A stretch of 64,000 bases of DNA, from positions 558,001 through 622,000 of the forward strand of contig JAFKLY010000002.1 of assembly GCA_017304655.1 (NCBI GenBank). The letters run 5' to 3'. Source of the DNA: Sphingomonas sp. GTDB taxonomy: Bacteria; Pseudomonadota; Alphaproteobacteria; Sphingomonadales; Sphingomonadaceae. The position numbers and the translations under genes are program-made. The notes beneath the pieces are model-generated. The model ran no database searches and was not told the DNA's origin. It worked only from the letters and a program-made list of their open reading frames with translations. Shown in pieces: positions 45,380 through 55,065 of the stretch (the stretch's first letter is position 1; every line of letters begins with the position of its first letter).

Positions 45380-47377
45380 TTAGAAGCGCGCGCGTACGCC
45401 GCCATAAACGGCGCGCCGCTCGACCGGATAATAGATGGCCGAGGCGGCATTGGCGGCCAGCACCGCCGAAACGTCGCCAATCGCCTTCTTGTCGCCGATG
45501 TTGCGCACATCCAGGAACAGGTCGATGCCACTACGCAGCGAGGCGCCTGCAGTGAGCCCGATCAGGGCATAGCCGGGCGTGCGCACCGTGTTGGCATAGT
45601 CCGCCCAGGCGCCTTGCGGCACCCATTCCACATTGGGCGCGGCGTGCAGGGCGTCGGTGCCGATGCGGATTTCGCTGCGCAGCATATTGCGCGGAATAAC
45701 CGGCAGGCGATTGTTGCCGAACTGGCTGTCCCTCACGAAGCGAAAGTCGGCATATTGCCAGATCTGCCGGAAACGCAGCCAGTTTGCCGGCGTCACCGTG
45801 AACGCCGCCTCGATGCCGCTGTGGCGCGTCCGCTCGGCGTTGAAGGTCGCCGCCGGGATCGTCACGTTGTTGGGCGAATATTGCAGCATTTCGTCATCCA
45901 GCGTGGCGCGATAGGCTGCAACATCCCACTGCAGCATACCCAGCTTGCCGCGTGTGCCGATTTCCGCCGTCCAGGCGGTCTGCGGCGCGATACTGTCGAC
46001 CAGCGCGCTGACCGGCGGTGTGCCGATGGTCTGGAAAACCTCGCCGAAGCCGGGGAATTCCGCCGAGCGGCTGTAGTTGGCGAAGAGCTGGATGTTAGCC
46101 ACCGGCTCGAACAGGATGCCGAACTTGGGGGAGAGTTCATCGAATGCAATGCGCCCGCTCTTGCCGGTCGAAAGCAGGACCGTGCGCTTGCGGAACCCGT
46201 CGGCGTAGATTGCCCCGGCGATCAGCGTCAGGCTGTCGATCGGCTTCACGCGCACCTCGCCATAGACGTTGGCCGTGCGTGCGGTGAGATCGGCATCGAA
46301 GGTCAGCGCGCCGCGCTCGCCATTCACGTTCACATATTGGCGCGAGCGCGTCGTGCCCTGCCGGATCTCGCCGCCCAGCGTGAAGGCGAGCGGCCCCGCC
46401 TCATGGTCGAGCCGGGCGAAGCCGCCGACATCGGTAGACTTCTGGTCGATCACCTGGAAAATCGGGTGATAGAGATCTTTGTCGTTCAGGAAGATGCCGA
46501 CATCGAGCCTGGTCTGCCCCCAGTCGAAACGGGTGCGGTTCTGCAGGCGGATGGAATTGATGTTGCGCTGCTGGTCGCCAGCAAAGCTCCCTGTTTGCGG
46601 CGCCGAGAGTGCGACGGCGGCGGTCAGCGCGCCGGGCAATTGCTGGCGGATCGCGTTGACGCTCGCATAGAAGCGCGTGCTCACGACATCGGAAACGGCG
46701 AGGCCGACATTGCCGTTGAAGCGGATGCTGTGCCGCTTGGCGTGCTGCCGGTCGCCATCGGTCGTGTCGGCGCTCAGGCCTAACCAATAGTCGCCGGGGC
46801 CGCTGCTGCCGCCATAAGTCAGCAGGCCGCGAAACAGGTTGAAGCTGCCTGCGTCGCCGCGCGCAAAGAGGCCCGGCGCGTCCTTGCCATTGGGGGTCAC
46901 GCCGTTGATGGCACCGCCCAGCGTGCCCGATCCGAAGCGCAGCGCATTGCCGCCGCGATAGACCTCCAGATGGTCGAAGAAGATCGGCTCCAGCTCCTGG
47001 AAGTCGCCATTGTCGTCGGCCAGGTTGATCGGCACGCCGTCCTGCAACAGCGTGATGCCGCGCATGTGGAAGCCGCGCGAGAGGCCGGACCCGCGGATGG
47101 AGAGGCGCACTTCCTGTCCATAGCGCGGCTGAGTGTAGATGCCGGGCGAGAAGGCCAGCGTGTCGCGTAGCGAGACGAGCGATTTGTCGGCAAAATCCTC
47201 GTAGCGCACCACATCGGTGCCGCCGGCGGTGGCGCTGGCTTGTGCCTCGGCCTCATCGGTTGCGAGATGGCCGACGACGATGATGGCGCGGCCGTCCCCG
47301 CCCTCGTCGGCGTCGTCGGCCCAGGCGGGCGTGGCCATGAGCAATGTGGCGGCGATGGCCAAAAGAGACGTTCTCAT
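45380..47377 (-). CDS. TonB-dependent receptor of the copper cluster
   Basis: A 665-residue TonB-dependent receptor. The signal peptide ends at about residue 20 (PAWA), with a TonB-box-like IIVVGHLAT, a plug with VRLSIRGSGLSRGFHMRG and VEVYRGGN-like LEVYRGGNAL, and a barrel ending in YGGVRARF. The start has AAGGA 6 bases before the ATG. It follows the SCO1 gene by 39 bases on the same strand, so it is probably the last gene of the DUF2946-PCuAC-SCO1 operon. That context suggests import of copper or a copper complex. No obvious Met/His-rich patch supports this directly. Confidence 0.85.
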   Translation of the reverse strand: MRTSLLAIAATLLMATPAWADDADEGGDGRAIIVVGHLATDEAEAQASATAGGTDVVRYEDFADKSLVSLRDTLAFSPGIYTQPRYGQEVRLSIRGSGLSRGFHMRGITLLQDGVPINLADDNGDFQELEPIFFDHLEVYRGGNALRFGSGTLGGAINGVTPNGKDAPGLFARGDAGSFNLFRGLLTYGGSSGPGDYWLGLSADTTDGDRQHAKRHSIRFNGNVGLAVSDVVSTRFYASVNAIRQQLPGALTAAVALSAPQTGSFAGDQQRNINSIRLQNRTRFDWGQTRLDVGIFLNDKDLYHPIFQVIDQKSTDVGGFARLDHEAGPLAFTLGGEIRQGTTRSRQYVNVNGERGALTFDADLTARTANVYGEVRVKPIDSLTLIAGAIYADGFRKRTVLLSTGKSGRIAFDELSPKFGILFEPVANIQLFANYSRSAEFPGFGEVFQTIGTPPVSALVDSIAPQTAWTAEIGTRGKLGMLQWDVAAYRATLDDEMLQYSPNNVTIPAATFNAERTRHSGIEAAFTVTPANWLRFRQIWQYADFRFVRDSQFGNNRLPVIPRNMLRSEIRIGTDALHAAPNVEWVPQGAWADYANTVRTPGYALIGLTAGASLRSGIDLFLDVRNIGDKKAIGDVSAVLAANAASAIYYPVERRAVYGGVRARF

Positions 47378-47416
47378 AAAAAATCCTTGGAAAAATTCTC
47401 GGGAAGCCAGCGGCGG

Positions 47417-48043
47417 TCAGGCGATCAGCCTGCGCAGTTCGGCGATCGCCGATGCGTCGCTGTCATGGTCGCTCAGCAGGGATTGCATGTGCCCGTCGCG
47501 GTCCATCAGGACGACGAAAGCACTGTGATCGATGGTGTAGTCCCCGCCCTCGACCGGCACCTTCTGGTAGAAGACGCGGAACGACTTGGCGGCATCGGCG
47601 ATCTGCTGCTCGCTGCCGGTCAGGCCGAGGATCGGCGTGCCGAACAGGTCGACATAGGCGCCGACATCGGCCGGCTTGTCATGGCCGGTATCGACCGAGA
47701 CGAAGACGATGCGGAACTTCTCGCCATCCTTGCCCATTGCCTTGCGCAGATGCGCCATGCGGTTGAGCGTGGTCGGGCAAATGTCCGGGCAGCGAGTGAA
47801 GCCGAAGAAGATCGCATAGGGCGTGCCCTTGAGCGTCTGCGGCGTCACCGGCTTGCCGTCCCGGTCGACGAGCGTGAAGCGGGTGCCGATGTCTGAGGGC
47901 GCCGTGGTCCCGGCCGGGCTTTGCGCCGGTTTCAGCCATTGTACCGCGAGCAGCGTGCCGAGCGCGAAGGCGACGATCCCGACCAGAGCCCACAGCCAGA
48001 GCCTTGCGCGGGCGAGCGGCGAGCGCGTTTCAGTGGCGGTCAT
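47417..48043 (-). CDS. SCO1/SenC-family copper chaperone
   Basis: A 208-residue membrane-anchored thioredoxin-like protein. One N-terminal membrane segment lies near residues 13-36. The copper-binding cysteines are at about 85 and 89 in FTRCPDICPTT, and the family histidine lies in DYTIDHSAFVV. It delivers copper to the CuA centre of cytochrome oxidase or keeps its cysteines reduced. The start overlaps the PCuAC gene by 14 bases. Confidence 0.92.
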   Translation of the reverse strand: MTATETRSPLARARLWLWALVGIVAFALGTLLAVQWLKPAQSPAGTTAPSDIGTRFTLVDRDGKPVTPQTLKGTPYAIFFGFTRCPDICPTTLNRMAHLRKAMGKDGEKFRIVFVSVDTGHDKPADVGAYVDLFGTPILGLTGSEQQIADAAKSFRVFYQKVPVEGGDYTIDHSAFVVLMDRDGHMQSLLSDHDSDASAIAELRRLIA

Positions 48044-48512
48044 GGCTCTGCCCTCCGAAGGTGATGGGCTCCACCTTGAACTGGACGGCGACCTTGCCGG
48101 CGCGGGCGAAGGTGAGCGTCACCGGAATCATCTCGCCCTGCTTGAACGGGCGCTTGAGGCCGACGAACATGATGTGGAAGCTGCCCGGCTTGAGCGTGGC
48201 GGTGCCGCCGGCGGGAATGGCCAGCCCGTCCTTGAGCGGGCGCATGCGCATGATGCCGCCGTCCATGCTCATCGTGTGGATTTGCACCTGTGCGGCCGCC
48301 GCCGTGGTGCCGCCGGTCAGGCGATCCTCAGCCTTGCCCTTGTTGGTGATGGTCAGGAAGCCGCCGCCTGCCGACTGGCCGGCCGCCGTTTCACGCGCCC
48401 ATGGGTGGCCGATGGCGAGATCGCCCTTGCTGAAGCTGTGGGCATTGGCAGTGAAGGCGACGAGGGTGGCGCCCAGGGCGAGCGCGGGCAACGAAAAGGG
48501 AAGATGAGTCAT
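48030..48512 (-). CDS. PCuAC periplasmic copper chaperone
   Basis: A 160-residue exported copper chaperone. It has a signal peptide ending near residue 24 (TANA) and the PCuAC copper site visible as His79 (QIHTM), Met88/90 (GGIMRM) and His113-x-Met115 (FHIMF). It hands Cu(I) to cytochrome oxidase together with the SCO1 protein encoded next. The ATG at 48512 starts the signal peptide; the frame upstream is not used. Confidence 0.9.
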   Translation of the reverse strand: MTHLPFSLPALALGATLVAFTANAHSFSKGDLAIGHPWARETAAGQSAGGGFLTITNKGKAEDRLTGGTTAAAAQVQIHTMSMDGGIMRMRPLKDGLAIPAGGTATLKPGSFHIMFVGLKRPFKQGEMIPVTLTFARAGKVAVQFKVEPITFGGQSHDRH

Positions 48513-48678
48513 GCGATGGACTCCATGAAATATCGAAAAGGGGAGAGGCCGCGCGCAATGGGCGGCGGTTTGTGGCGTCATCCGTGCGGATGAGCGAAAC
48601 GCCTTCGTCAGCAGGGATGGGTTGTCCGGTTGACGCGCAGGGGCGCGTCAGCGGGGCCGCCGCATCAGGACGAGGCTG

Positions 48679-49077
48679 TCAGGCGAGCGCTGGTGGACCG
48701 CGCAGGGGCGGGCGGAGGTGGCTCGTGCGCCTGGGCAGGCGCTGGTCCGGCGCGATGAGCGCGAAGATGAAGGCGAACAGCAGTGCCGCAGCGAGCAGCA
48801 CTGGGTCGGTGGCGGCCAGCGCCTGCGCGCCAAGCGCAGAGAAGGCGCAGGGCTGCTCGGCGGAGCCGCTCTTTCCGTCCTTCTTGCCGGGCTCGGCCGG
48901 GATATGCAGAGTGACCGAGGCGGGGCCGGTGCCGGTGCAGAGCTCCACGGTCAGGGTCTTGCCGGTGGCAACGGTCATGAAGCCGGCCGGCACCACGACC
49001 TTAAGCAGCAGCGCGAGGCAAAAAAGCAGCGCGGCCCAATGGCGATGAGTCCGGGCAAGATGACGCAAGCTGTGCAC
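48679..49077 (-). CDS. DUF2946-family membrane protein
   Basis: A 132-residue protein with a hydrophobic segment near residues 15-35 (ALLFCLALLLKVVVPAGFM), a short loop with two cysteines (ELCTG and EQPCAF) and a second segment near 92-110. This is the layout of the DUF2946 family often found beside copper genes. The start is a GTG with a weak ribosome site. The protein is upstream of the PCuAC gene (166-base gap) on the same strand. Its biochemical role is unknown; a link to copper handling is suggested by context. Confidence 0.72.
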   Translation of the reverse strand: MHSLRHLARTHRHWAALLFCLALLLKVVVPAGFMTVATGKTLTVELCTGTGPASVTLHIPAEPGKKDGKSGSAEQPCAFSALGAQALAATDPVLLAAALLFAFIFALIAPDQRLPRRTSHLRPPLRGPPALA

Positions 49078-49696
49078 GGGGTGCGCTCTTAGGTCGCGAT
49101 TGCGTCCCTGTCACGGGGGCAAATCATCTGCTCTCGCATTGGTTTAGGCAGCCGCGGTCCGTTTGCGCCACGGCAAAGGTGCGGCGTCGGCGGCAGAGCC
49201 TGCCGGCGGCGCAGCGCATTGACCATGCGCGCCATAGCGGTCCGGACTTCATGTGTGCCGACCCGTAAGAGGATTGCAATTATTTCTGAATTATATCATT
49301 GATTATGCAAGGGATTTGAGCGGTTCTGACGATGGGGGCGGGCAGCTGGATCAGCGCCGGGCGAACGAGGGGCCGGGTCGCTGGCCGGTGACAGACAATC
49401 CCTTTAAAATTGGCTGATTTCCGGGCTTTTTGCGACGGATTTTCGCTATTTCCATTTGCGACAACTCAACTCTCTATCACAGTCAAAGCCTCGCCGGGGG
49501 CAACAGGATAATTTGCGGGCAGCGCCAGCATTCGGACCCGGGCGCGTGGGCTTTGCCGTCGCCGTCTCCCAAAGGGGGCGGTGACGCAGAGCTACGCGGC
49601 TTCGGAAATGCCAGTCCCTTGTGGATCGGCAGGTCAGGGTGGTCTGGGGATAAAGAGGAAGATGGCTGGCGAAGCCAGTAGGAGGGGAAGCCGATT
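49078..49696. other. gene-free control region before the third TonB receptor pair
   Basis: About 620 bases between divergent genes. AT-rich patches at 49275-49315 and 49395-49470 are probable promoter regions. A hairpin at 49557-49586 (CGTCGCCG / CGGTGACG arms around CCCAAAGGG) may sit in the receptor 5' leader. No gene is supported. Confidence 0.5.
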
Positions 49697-52276
49697 ATGA
49701 TGACGTTTCAGAACGATTTGACGCGCAAGGCGATGCGGGTCGCCCTTGCCACAGGGACGATTCTGTCCGGCGCCATGCTGTTCGCGCTGCCGGCCTCGGC
49801 CCAGCAGGCTGCGGCTGCGGCTGAGGACAAGGGCGATGACCAGGAAATCATCGTCACCGCGCAGTTCCGTGAGCAGAATCTGCAAAGCGTACCGCTGTCG
49901 ATCACGGCCGTCTCGGGCGAGCTGCTCGAAGCGCGCAGCCAGACCCGCCTGACCGACATCGCCGCGCAGGCGCCGAACGTCATCCTGCAGCAGAACCCTG
50001 CCGGTTCGGGCAACTCGATGCGCGCCTTCATTCGCGGCGTCGGCCAGTCGGATCAGAGCCCGTCGGTCGAGCCCGGCGTCGGTATCTACATCGACGATAT
50101 CTATTTCGGCACGGTCACGGGCTCGGCCTTTGACCTCAGCGATATCGACCGGGTCGAGGTGCTGCGTGGTCCGCAGGGCACGCTGGCCGGCATGAACTCG
50201 GAGGGCGGCGCCGTCCGCGTCTACTCCAAGAAGCCGGAAGGTAAAGGCGGCTTCGTCGAGATCACGGCCGGTTCGCTCAACCGCCGCGATATCAAGGCCA
50301 GTGCCGATCTGACCGTCGTGCCGGATGCCGTGTTCGCGCGCATTACCGGCGTCACGCGCAACCGCGACGGCTATGTCACGCGCTATGACTATGCCTGCGT
50401 CAACCCGACGGACCCCTATGTCCAGCCGGGCACCAGCGTGGTGAATCCGGGCGCATCGGCCATTCCGACCCTCGCCAAGAGCAATCAGTGCAAGCTCGGC
50501 ACGCTGGGCAACCAGCAGATGTACGCCATCCGTGGATCGCTGCGCATCGCGCCGGCCGGCAGCCCGCTCGAAATCAACGTGACAGGCGACTACACCAAGG
50601 ATGAGTCCGAGACGCAGGCCTCGGTGCTGCTCGCCAGCGCCGAGCTGACGAACCGTCAGAACAACAGCATCCCCTATCAGGGCGTGCCGTTCGACAATCG
50701 CTTCGTGACCTATGGCCAGTATCGGCGCCCGAATGCGGTGCTGAACGATCCCTATGCGAGCTATGCCAACTTCTACGATCCCGGCGTGACCTATCGCGCG
50801 GCGACCACCAGTTCGACGGGTGGCCCCGGCACGGCCGGCGCGCCGAACGGCCCGGTGTTCGCGCAGCCGGCCGGCACCGTGGAGGGCTGGGGCCTCTCCG
50901 GCACGATCGATTACAAGCTGGGTGAGAATCTGGCGATCAAGTCGATCACCGGCTATCGCCACTATTTCTCGCGCAGCTCGGACGATAACGACAACTCGCC
51001 GGTCGCGTTCATCGGCGGCGCCTACAGCGATTTCACGCACAATCAGTTCAGCCAGGAACTGCGCCTGTCCGGCAGCTTCGCGGACGACAAGGTGCACGCG
51101 ACGATCGGCGGCATCTATTATGATGCCGACACCCGCTATGACGGCCGCATCCACACGCCGTTCTCGGGCTTCGGCGAATATGCCGTGTTCCCCTGCGGCG
51201 GCACCCTGCCGGCGTGCGTGGTCTCCAAGCCGACATTCTCGTTCATCAACGACGATACGGCCAAGCTGAAGGTCAAAGCCGGTTTCGGCAATATCAGCTG
51301 GAACGTCACGGACGCGCTGACGCTGGAAGGCGGCATCCGAGTCACGCACGAGCAGAAGGATTATCACTACGCCCGCCTCAATCCGGATGGGCGCAGCGAC
51401 TATCTGCCGCTCAGCAACCCGTCGAACCCGCTCACCGGGCAGGTCGGCACCTACAAGGGCACGACGACCGACTATCGCGCCGTGGCCTCGTACATGATCA
51501 ACGCCGACGTGATGGTCTATGCGCAGTTCTCCACCGGCTTCAAGGGCGGTGGCGTGGCGCCGCGTCCCTATGACTATCGCCAGATCCGCCCGTTCGGGCC
51601 GGAAAAGCTGCGCGCTTATGAAGTGGGCTTCAAGGCCGATCTGCTGGATCGTCGCCTGCGCCTCAATGGCTCGGTCTTCACGATGGATTATGTGGGCTAT
51701 CAGGGCGTTCCGCAGATCTGCCTCGATGCCAACAACAATCAGCTCCCGGCCAATGCCGGCGGCGTGCCGGGTCTGTGCGGTCAGTATCTGAACATCGGCG
51801 ATGCACGGGTGAAGGGCTTCGAGCTCGAAACCACCATTCGCCCGGTCGACGGCCTGACCATCGACGGCGCGCTCAGCCTGACCGACTTCAAGTTCACGTC
51901 GATCAACTATCCCACGACCTCGATCGTGGTCGGCGCGAAGCGTCCGGGCATTGGCGACTGGAAGTGGAGCCTCGGCGTTCAGTACAAGGCTGATTTGGGC
52001 GATATCGGCACGCTCACGCCGCGCCTCGATGCCTCCTATACGTCCGGCTATTGCGGTGACTTCACCTGCACGCCCATTGCGATCGTTGACAGCTACACGC
52101 TGGCCAATGCCCGCGTGACCTATGAGACGGCGGACAAGGACTGGACGGTTGCGCTGGAAGTCACGAACCTGTTCAACAAGCTCTATTATCTGAACAAGTT
52201 CACCAACGCCTGGTATGCCAGCGCCCAGCCGGGCATGCCGCGCCAGTGGGCCGTAACGGTCCGCCGCCGCTTCTGA
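49697..52276 (+). CDS. TonB-dependent outer-membrane receptor, paired with hydrolase
   Basis: An 859-residue TonB-dependent receptor. It has a signal peptide ending near residue 36 (PASA), a TonB-box-like EIIVTAQFREQNLQSVP, a plug with MRAFIRGVGQSDQSPSVEPGVGIYIDD and VEVLRGPQGT, and a barrel ending in WAVTVRRRF. AGGAGGGG lies about 10 bases before the start. This type is abundant in sphingomonads and usually imports organic nutrients. A terminator separates it from the secreted alpha/beta hydrolase gene, so the two are neighbours rather than a simple operon. Confidence 0.9.
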   Translation: MMTFQNDLTRKAMRVALATGTILSGAMLFALPASAQQAAAAAEDKGDDQEIIVTAQFREQNLQSVPLSITAVSGELLEARSQTRLTDIAAQAPNVILQQNPAGSGNSMRAFIRGVGQSDQSPSVEPGVGIYIDDIYFGTVTGSAFDLSDIDRVEVLRGPQGTLAGMNSEGGAVRVYSKKPEGKGGFVEITAGSLNRRDIKASADLTVVPDAVFARITGVTRNRDGYVTRYDYACVNPTDPYVQPGTSVVNPGASAIPTLAKSNQCKLGTLGNQQMYAIRGSLRIAPAGSPLEINVTGDYTKDESETQASVLLASAELTNRQNNSIPYQGVPFDNRFVTYGQYRRPNAVLNDPYASYANFYDPGVTYRAATTSSTGGPGTAGAPNGPVFAQPAGTVEGWGLSGTIDYKLGENLAIKSITGYRHYFSRSSDDNDNSPVAFIGGAYSDFTHNQFSQELRLSGSFADDKVHATIGGIYYDADTRYDGRIHTPFSGFGEYAVFPCGGTLPACVVSKPTFSFINDDTAKLKVKAGFGNISWNVTDALTLEGGIRVTHEQKDYHYARLNPDGRSDYLPLSNPSNPLTGQVGTYKGTTTDYRAVASYMINADVMVYAQFSTGFKGGGVAPRPYDYRQIRPFGPEKLRAYEVGFKADLLDRRLRLNGSVFTMDYVGYQGVPQICLDANNNQLPANAGGVPGLCGQYLNIGDARVKGFELETTIRPVDGLTIDGALSLTDFKFTSINYPTTSIVVGAKRPGIGDWKWSLGVQYKADLGDIGTLTPRLDASYTSGYCGDFTCTPIAIVDSYTLANARVTYETADKDWTVALEVTNLFNKLYYLNKFTNAWYASAQPGMPRQWAVTVRRRF

Positions 52277-52306
52277 TCGCGGTGGACGATCGACAGACAG
52301 GCTAGA

Positions 52307-52345
52307 CAAAAGGGGGGAGGCTGATGTCTCTCCCCTTTTGCGTTT
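52307..52345 (+). terminator. intrinsic terminator after the TonB receptor
   Basis: A 13-bp stem, CAAAAGGGGGGAG / CTCTCCCCTTTTG (one G-T pair), with an 8-base loop, followed by CGTTTC. It ends just before the GGAGGA ribosome site of the next gene. Confidence 0.75.
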
Positions 52346-52365
52346 CTGGAGGAGGATGCACGGAT

Positions 52366-53343
52366 ATGAGACGGGACCGTTCGGGATTTCGCAGGCTGGC
52401 CACCATGGCATCATTTGCGGCTTTTGTGGTATGCGGCATGGCATCCGCGCAGCCGCAGGCCGCGGCAGACATCGCTGCACAGGCGGCGGCGCAGAACATC
52501 CGCGATGGACAAGCGCCGGACAGCCGGGGCACCGGCCCTTATCCGGCGATCAAGCGGCAATATGCGGGCCTGCCCAATCAGGTCGTCTATCAGCCCGGGA
52601 ACCTCGCACGCCTGCGCAGCGTGAAGATGCCGATCTACGTGTTCGGCAACGGCGCCTGCACGGAGGATGGCGCGTCCTCGCGCCAGCACCTGCTCGAGAT
52701 CGCGTCGCATGGCTATCTCGTCATGGCGCCGGGGGGCATCTACAGCGGGCCGGGCGTCGCCATGACGGCGCAGAGCTGGGCGCAGCATCGCGACAAGACC
52801 CGTTATCAGCAACTCGGCCAGGCCATCGACTGGGCGATTGCCGAGAATGCGCGCAAGGGCAGCCCCTTTTACGGGCGGATCGACACGCGCCATGTCGCCG
52901 TCTCCGGCTATTCCTGCGGCGGCATTCAGGCGCTCAAATATGCCGGCGATCCACGCATCAGCACCTTCGTCATCATGAACAGCGGCATCCTTGGCGCCGA
53001 TATTCCCAATGCCTCGGGCGAGATGGCGGCGGACAAGAGCCTGCTCAACAAGATCGACAAGCCGATCCTCTATGTGCTGGGCGGCAAGCGGGACATCGCC
53101 TATCCCAATGGCATGGACGATTATGGCCGGCTTGGCCATGTGCCGTCCGCCGTCATCAATACCGATGTGACGCATGACGGCACCTACGCCCAGCCCAATG
53201 GCGGTCGTGCGGCACAGGCAGTTGTCGCCTGGCTGCAATGGCAATTGCGTGGCGACGCGAAGGCGAAGAACTGGTTCGTCGGCAAGGATTGCAAACTGTG
53301 CACCGATCCGGCGTGGACCATAGAGCGGCGCAATCTGAACTAG
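52366..53343 (+). CDS. secreted alpha/beta hydrolase
   Basis: A 325-residue exported alpha/beta-hydrolase-fold protein. It has a signal peptide to about residue 28 (GMASA) and an oxyanion-side stretch YVFGNGAC. The nucleophile elbow GYSCG has the serine at about residue 183. An acidic candidate lies in GGKRDIAYP and a histidine in TDVTHDGTY. The fold and the lack of a lid resemble secreted esterase/dienelactone-hydrolase-like proteins. The ATG at 52366 has GGAGGA 12 bases upstream. It could hydrolyse an ester whose product is imported by the preceding receptor. The substrate is unknown. Confidence 0.78.
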   Translation: MRRDRSGFRRLATMASFAAFVVCGMASAQPQAAADIAAQAAAQNIRDGQAPDSRGTGPYPAIKRQYAGLPNQVVYQPGNLARLRSVKMPIYVFGNGACTEDGASSRQHLLEIASHGYLVMAPGGIYSGPGVAMTAQSWAQHRDKTRYQQLGQAIDWAIAENARKGSPFYGRIDTRHVAVSGYSCGGIQALKYAGDPRISTFVIMNSGILGADIPNASGEMAADKSLLNKIDKPILYVLGGKRDIAYPNGMDDYGRLGHVPSAVINTDVTHDGTYAQPNGGRAAQAVVAWLQWQLRGDAKAKNWFVGKDCKLCTDPAWTIERRNLN

Positions 53344-53442
53344 GGGGCGCCGCACCCAGGCAGCGCGCGCAACGGGCTGGCGAGGGCTGCTCCGTCAAGC
53401 AGGCGTTTCCTCCCGCACCACAAATGCTCTAGGGACAGCGCG

Positions 53443-55065
53443 ATGTTGCGTTTGTCCCAGCTTACCTTGCCGCTCGATCACCCCGCCGACGCGCTGGCCC
53501 CCGCCATTTGCGCGCGGCTGGGCATTGAGCCGGCGGACCTGCTCGCGTTCGAGATCGTCCGGCGCGGCAATGACGCGCGCCGGAAGAGCGCGATCCTGCT
53601 CGTCTACACCGTCGATGTGACGCTCCGCGACGAAGCCGCCGTGCTCGCCGCGCATGAGGGCGACAAGGATGTGCGCCCGCGCCCGGACACGGCCTATCAC
53701 TTCGTCGCGCAGGCGCCGGCGGGCTGGTCCGGCCTGCGCCCGGTGGTCATCGGTGCCGGTCCCTGCGGGCTGTTCGCCGGGCTGATCCTCGCGCAAATGG
53801 GCTTCCGGCCGATCATCGTCGATCGCGGCAAGATCGTACGCGAGCGGACCAAGGACACCTGGGGCCTGTGGCGGCGCGGCGTGCTCAACCCGGATTCCAA
53901 TGTGCAGTTCGGCGAGGGCGGGGCAGGCACTTTCTCGGACGGCAAGCTCTATTGCCGGGTGAAGGACCCGCGCTTCCTTGGCCGCAAGGTGCTGGAGGAG
54001 TTCGTGAAGGCCGGCGCCCCGGAGGATATCCTCACGGAGGCGCATCCGCACATCGGCACCTTCCGCCTCGTCACCATGGTCGAGAGCATGCGCCGCACCA
54101 TCGAAGAACTGGGCGGCGAATATCGCTGGCAGACCCGCGTCGATGATCTGGTGCTGGAGCCGGCGGGCGCCGGGCGCCAGCGCCTGCGCGGGCTGGTGCT
54201 GGCCGATGGCAGCGTGCTGGAGGCCGATCATGTCGTTCTCGCTGTCGGCCACAGCGCCCGGCCCACTTTCGAGATGCTGCACGCGCGCGGCGTGCATATC
54301 GAAGCCAAGCCGTTTTCGCTCGGCGTGCGGATCGAGCATCCGCAAAGCTGGGTGGACGAGGCGCGCTATGGCCGCTGCGCGAAGCATCCGCTGCTCGGTG
54401 CGGCGGCCTACAGCCTCGCGCATCACTGCGCGAACGGGCGGACGGTCTACAGCTTCTGCATGTGCCCCGGCGGGCGCGTGGTCGCCGCGACATCGGAGGA
54501 AGGGCGCGTCGTCACCAATGGCATGAGCCAATATTCGCGTGCCGAGTTCAATGCCAATAGCGGCCTTGTCGTCGGCATCGATCCGGCGCGGGACTATCCC
54601 GATGGCCCGCTCGCCGGCATCGCGCTCCAGCGACACTGGGAGTCGCTCGCTTACGAGGCGGGCGGATCGAACTATTGCGCGCCGGCACAGACGGTCGGCG
54701 ACTTTCTGGCCGGGCGGCCCTCCACAGCCCTCGGCAGCGTCACGCCCAGCTACAAGCCCGGCGTCACGATGACGGACCTGTCGGCCTGTCTGCCCGACTT
54801 CGTGCTGGAGTCCTTCCGCGAGGCGATCCCCGTCTTCGGCCGCCAGATCGCCCGCTACGATCATCCCGATGTGGTGATGACCGGCGTGGAAACGCGCACC
54901 TCGTCACCCATCCGCATCACGCGCGGCAAGGACTATCAGAGCCTCAATGTCGAGCGCCTGTTCCCCGCGGGTGAAGGCGCTGGCTATGCCGGCGGCATCC
55001 TCTCGGCGGCGATGGACGGCATCAAGGTGGCCGAAGCCGTGGCGACGAGCATCATGGCGGGGTGA
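53443..55065 (+). CDS. COG2509-like FAD-dependent dehydrogenase
   Basis: A 540-residue NAD(P)/FAD-dependent oxidoreductase of the uncharacterised COG2509 type. A small N-terminal domain of about 95 residues precedes the dinucleotide-binding motif VVIGAGPCGLFAG. Family motifs VQFGEGGAGTFSDGKLYCRVKD and FCMCPGGRVVAATSEEG follow. The C-terminal FPAGEGAGYAGGILSAAMDGI closes the FAD domain. No substrate is established for this family, and the neighbours give no hint. Confidence 0.85.
   Translation: MLRLSQLTLPLDHPADALAPAICARLGIEPADLLAFEIVRRGNDARRKSAILLVYTVDVTLRDEAAVLAAHEGDKDVRPRPDTAYHFVAQAPAGWSGLRPVVIGAGPCGLFAGLILAQMGFRPIIVDRGKIVRERTKDTWGLWRRGVLNPDSNVQFGEGGAGTFSDGKLYCRVKDPRFLGRKVLEEFVKAGAPEDILTEAHPHIGTFRLVTMVESMRRTIEELGGEYRWQTRVDDLVLEPAGAGRQRLRGLVLADGSVLEADHVVLAVGHSARPTFEMLHARGVHIEAKPFSLGVRIEHPQSWVDEARYGRCAKHPLLGAAAYSLAHHCANGRTVYSFCMCPGGRVVAATSEEGRVVTNGMSQYSRAEFNANSGLVVGIDPARDYPDGPLAGIALQRHWESLAYEAGGSNYCAPAQTVGDFLAGRPSTALGSVTPSYKPGVTMTDLSACLPDFVLESFREAIPVFGRQIARYDHPDVVMTGVETRTSSPIRITRGKDYQSLNVERLFPAGEGAGYAGGILSAAMDGIKVAEAVATSIMAG

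Noticed and set aside
48578..48593. Small TCATCC-GTGC-GGATGA hairpin between the PCuAC and DUF2946 genes
   Set aside because: Short stem, no T-run and no second copy seen; not distinguishable from chance.
49430..49681. An 83-codon open frame before the TonB receptor
   Set aside because: No ribosome site and low-complexity translation. It overlaps the likely promoter and leader hairpin of the receptor gene.
49634..52480. A 948-codon open frame on the minus strand
   Set aside because: It lies entirely opposite the TonB receptor and hydrolase genes, with low-complexity, Arg/Ile/Val-rich translation.
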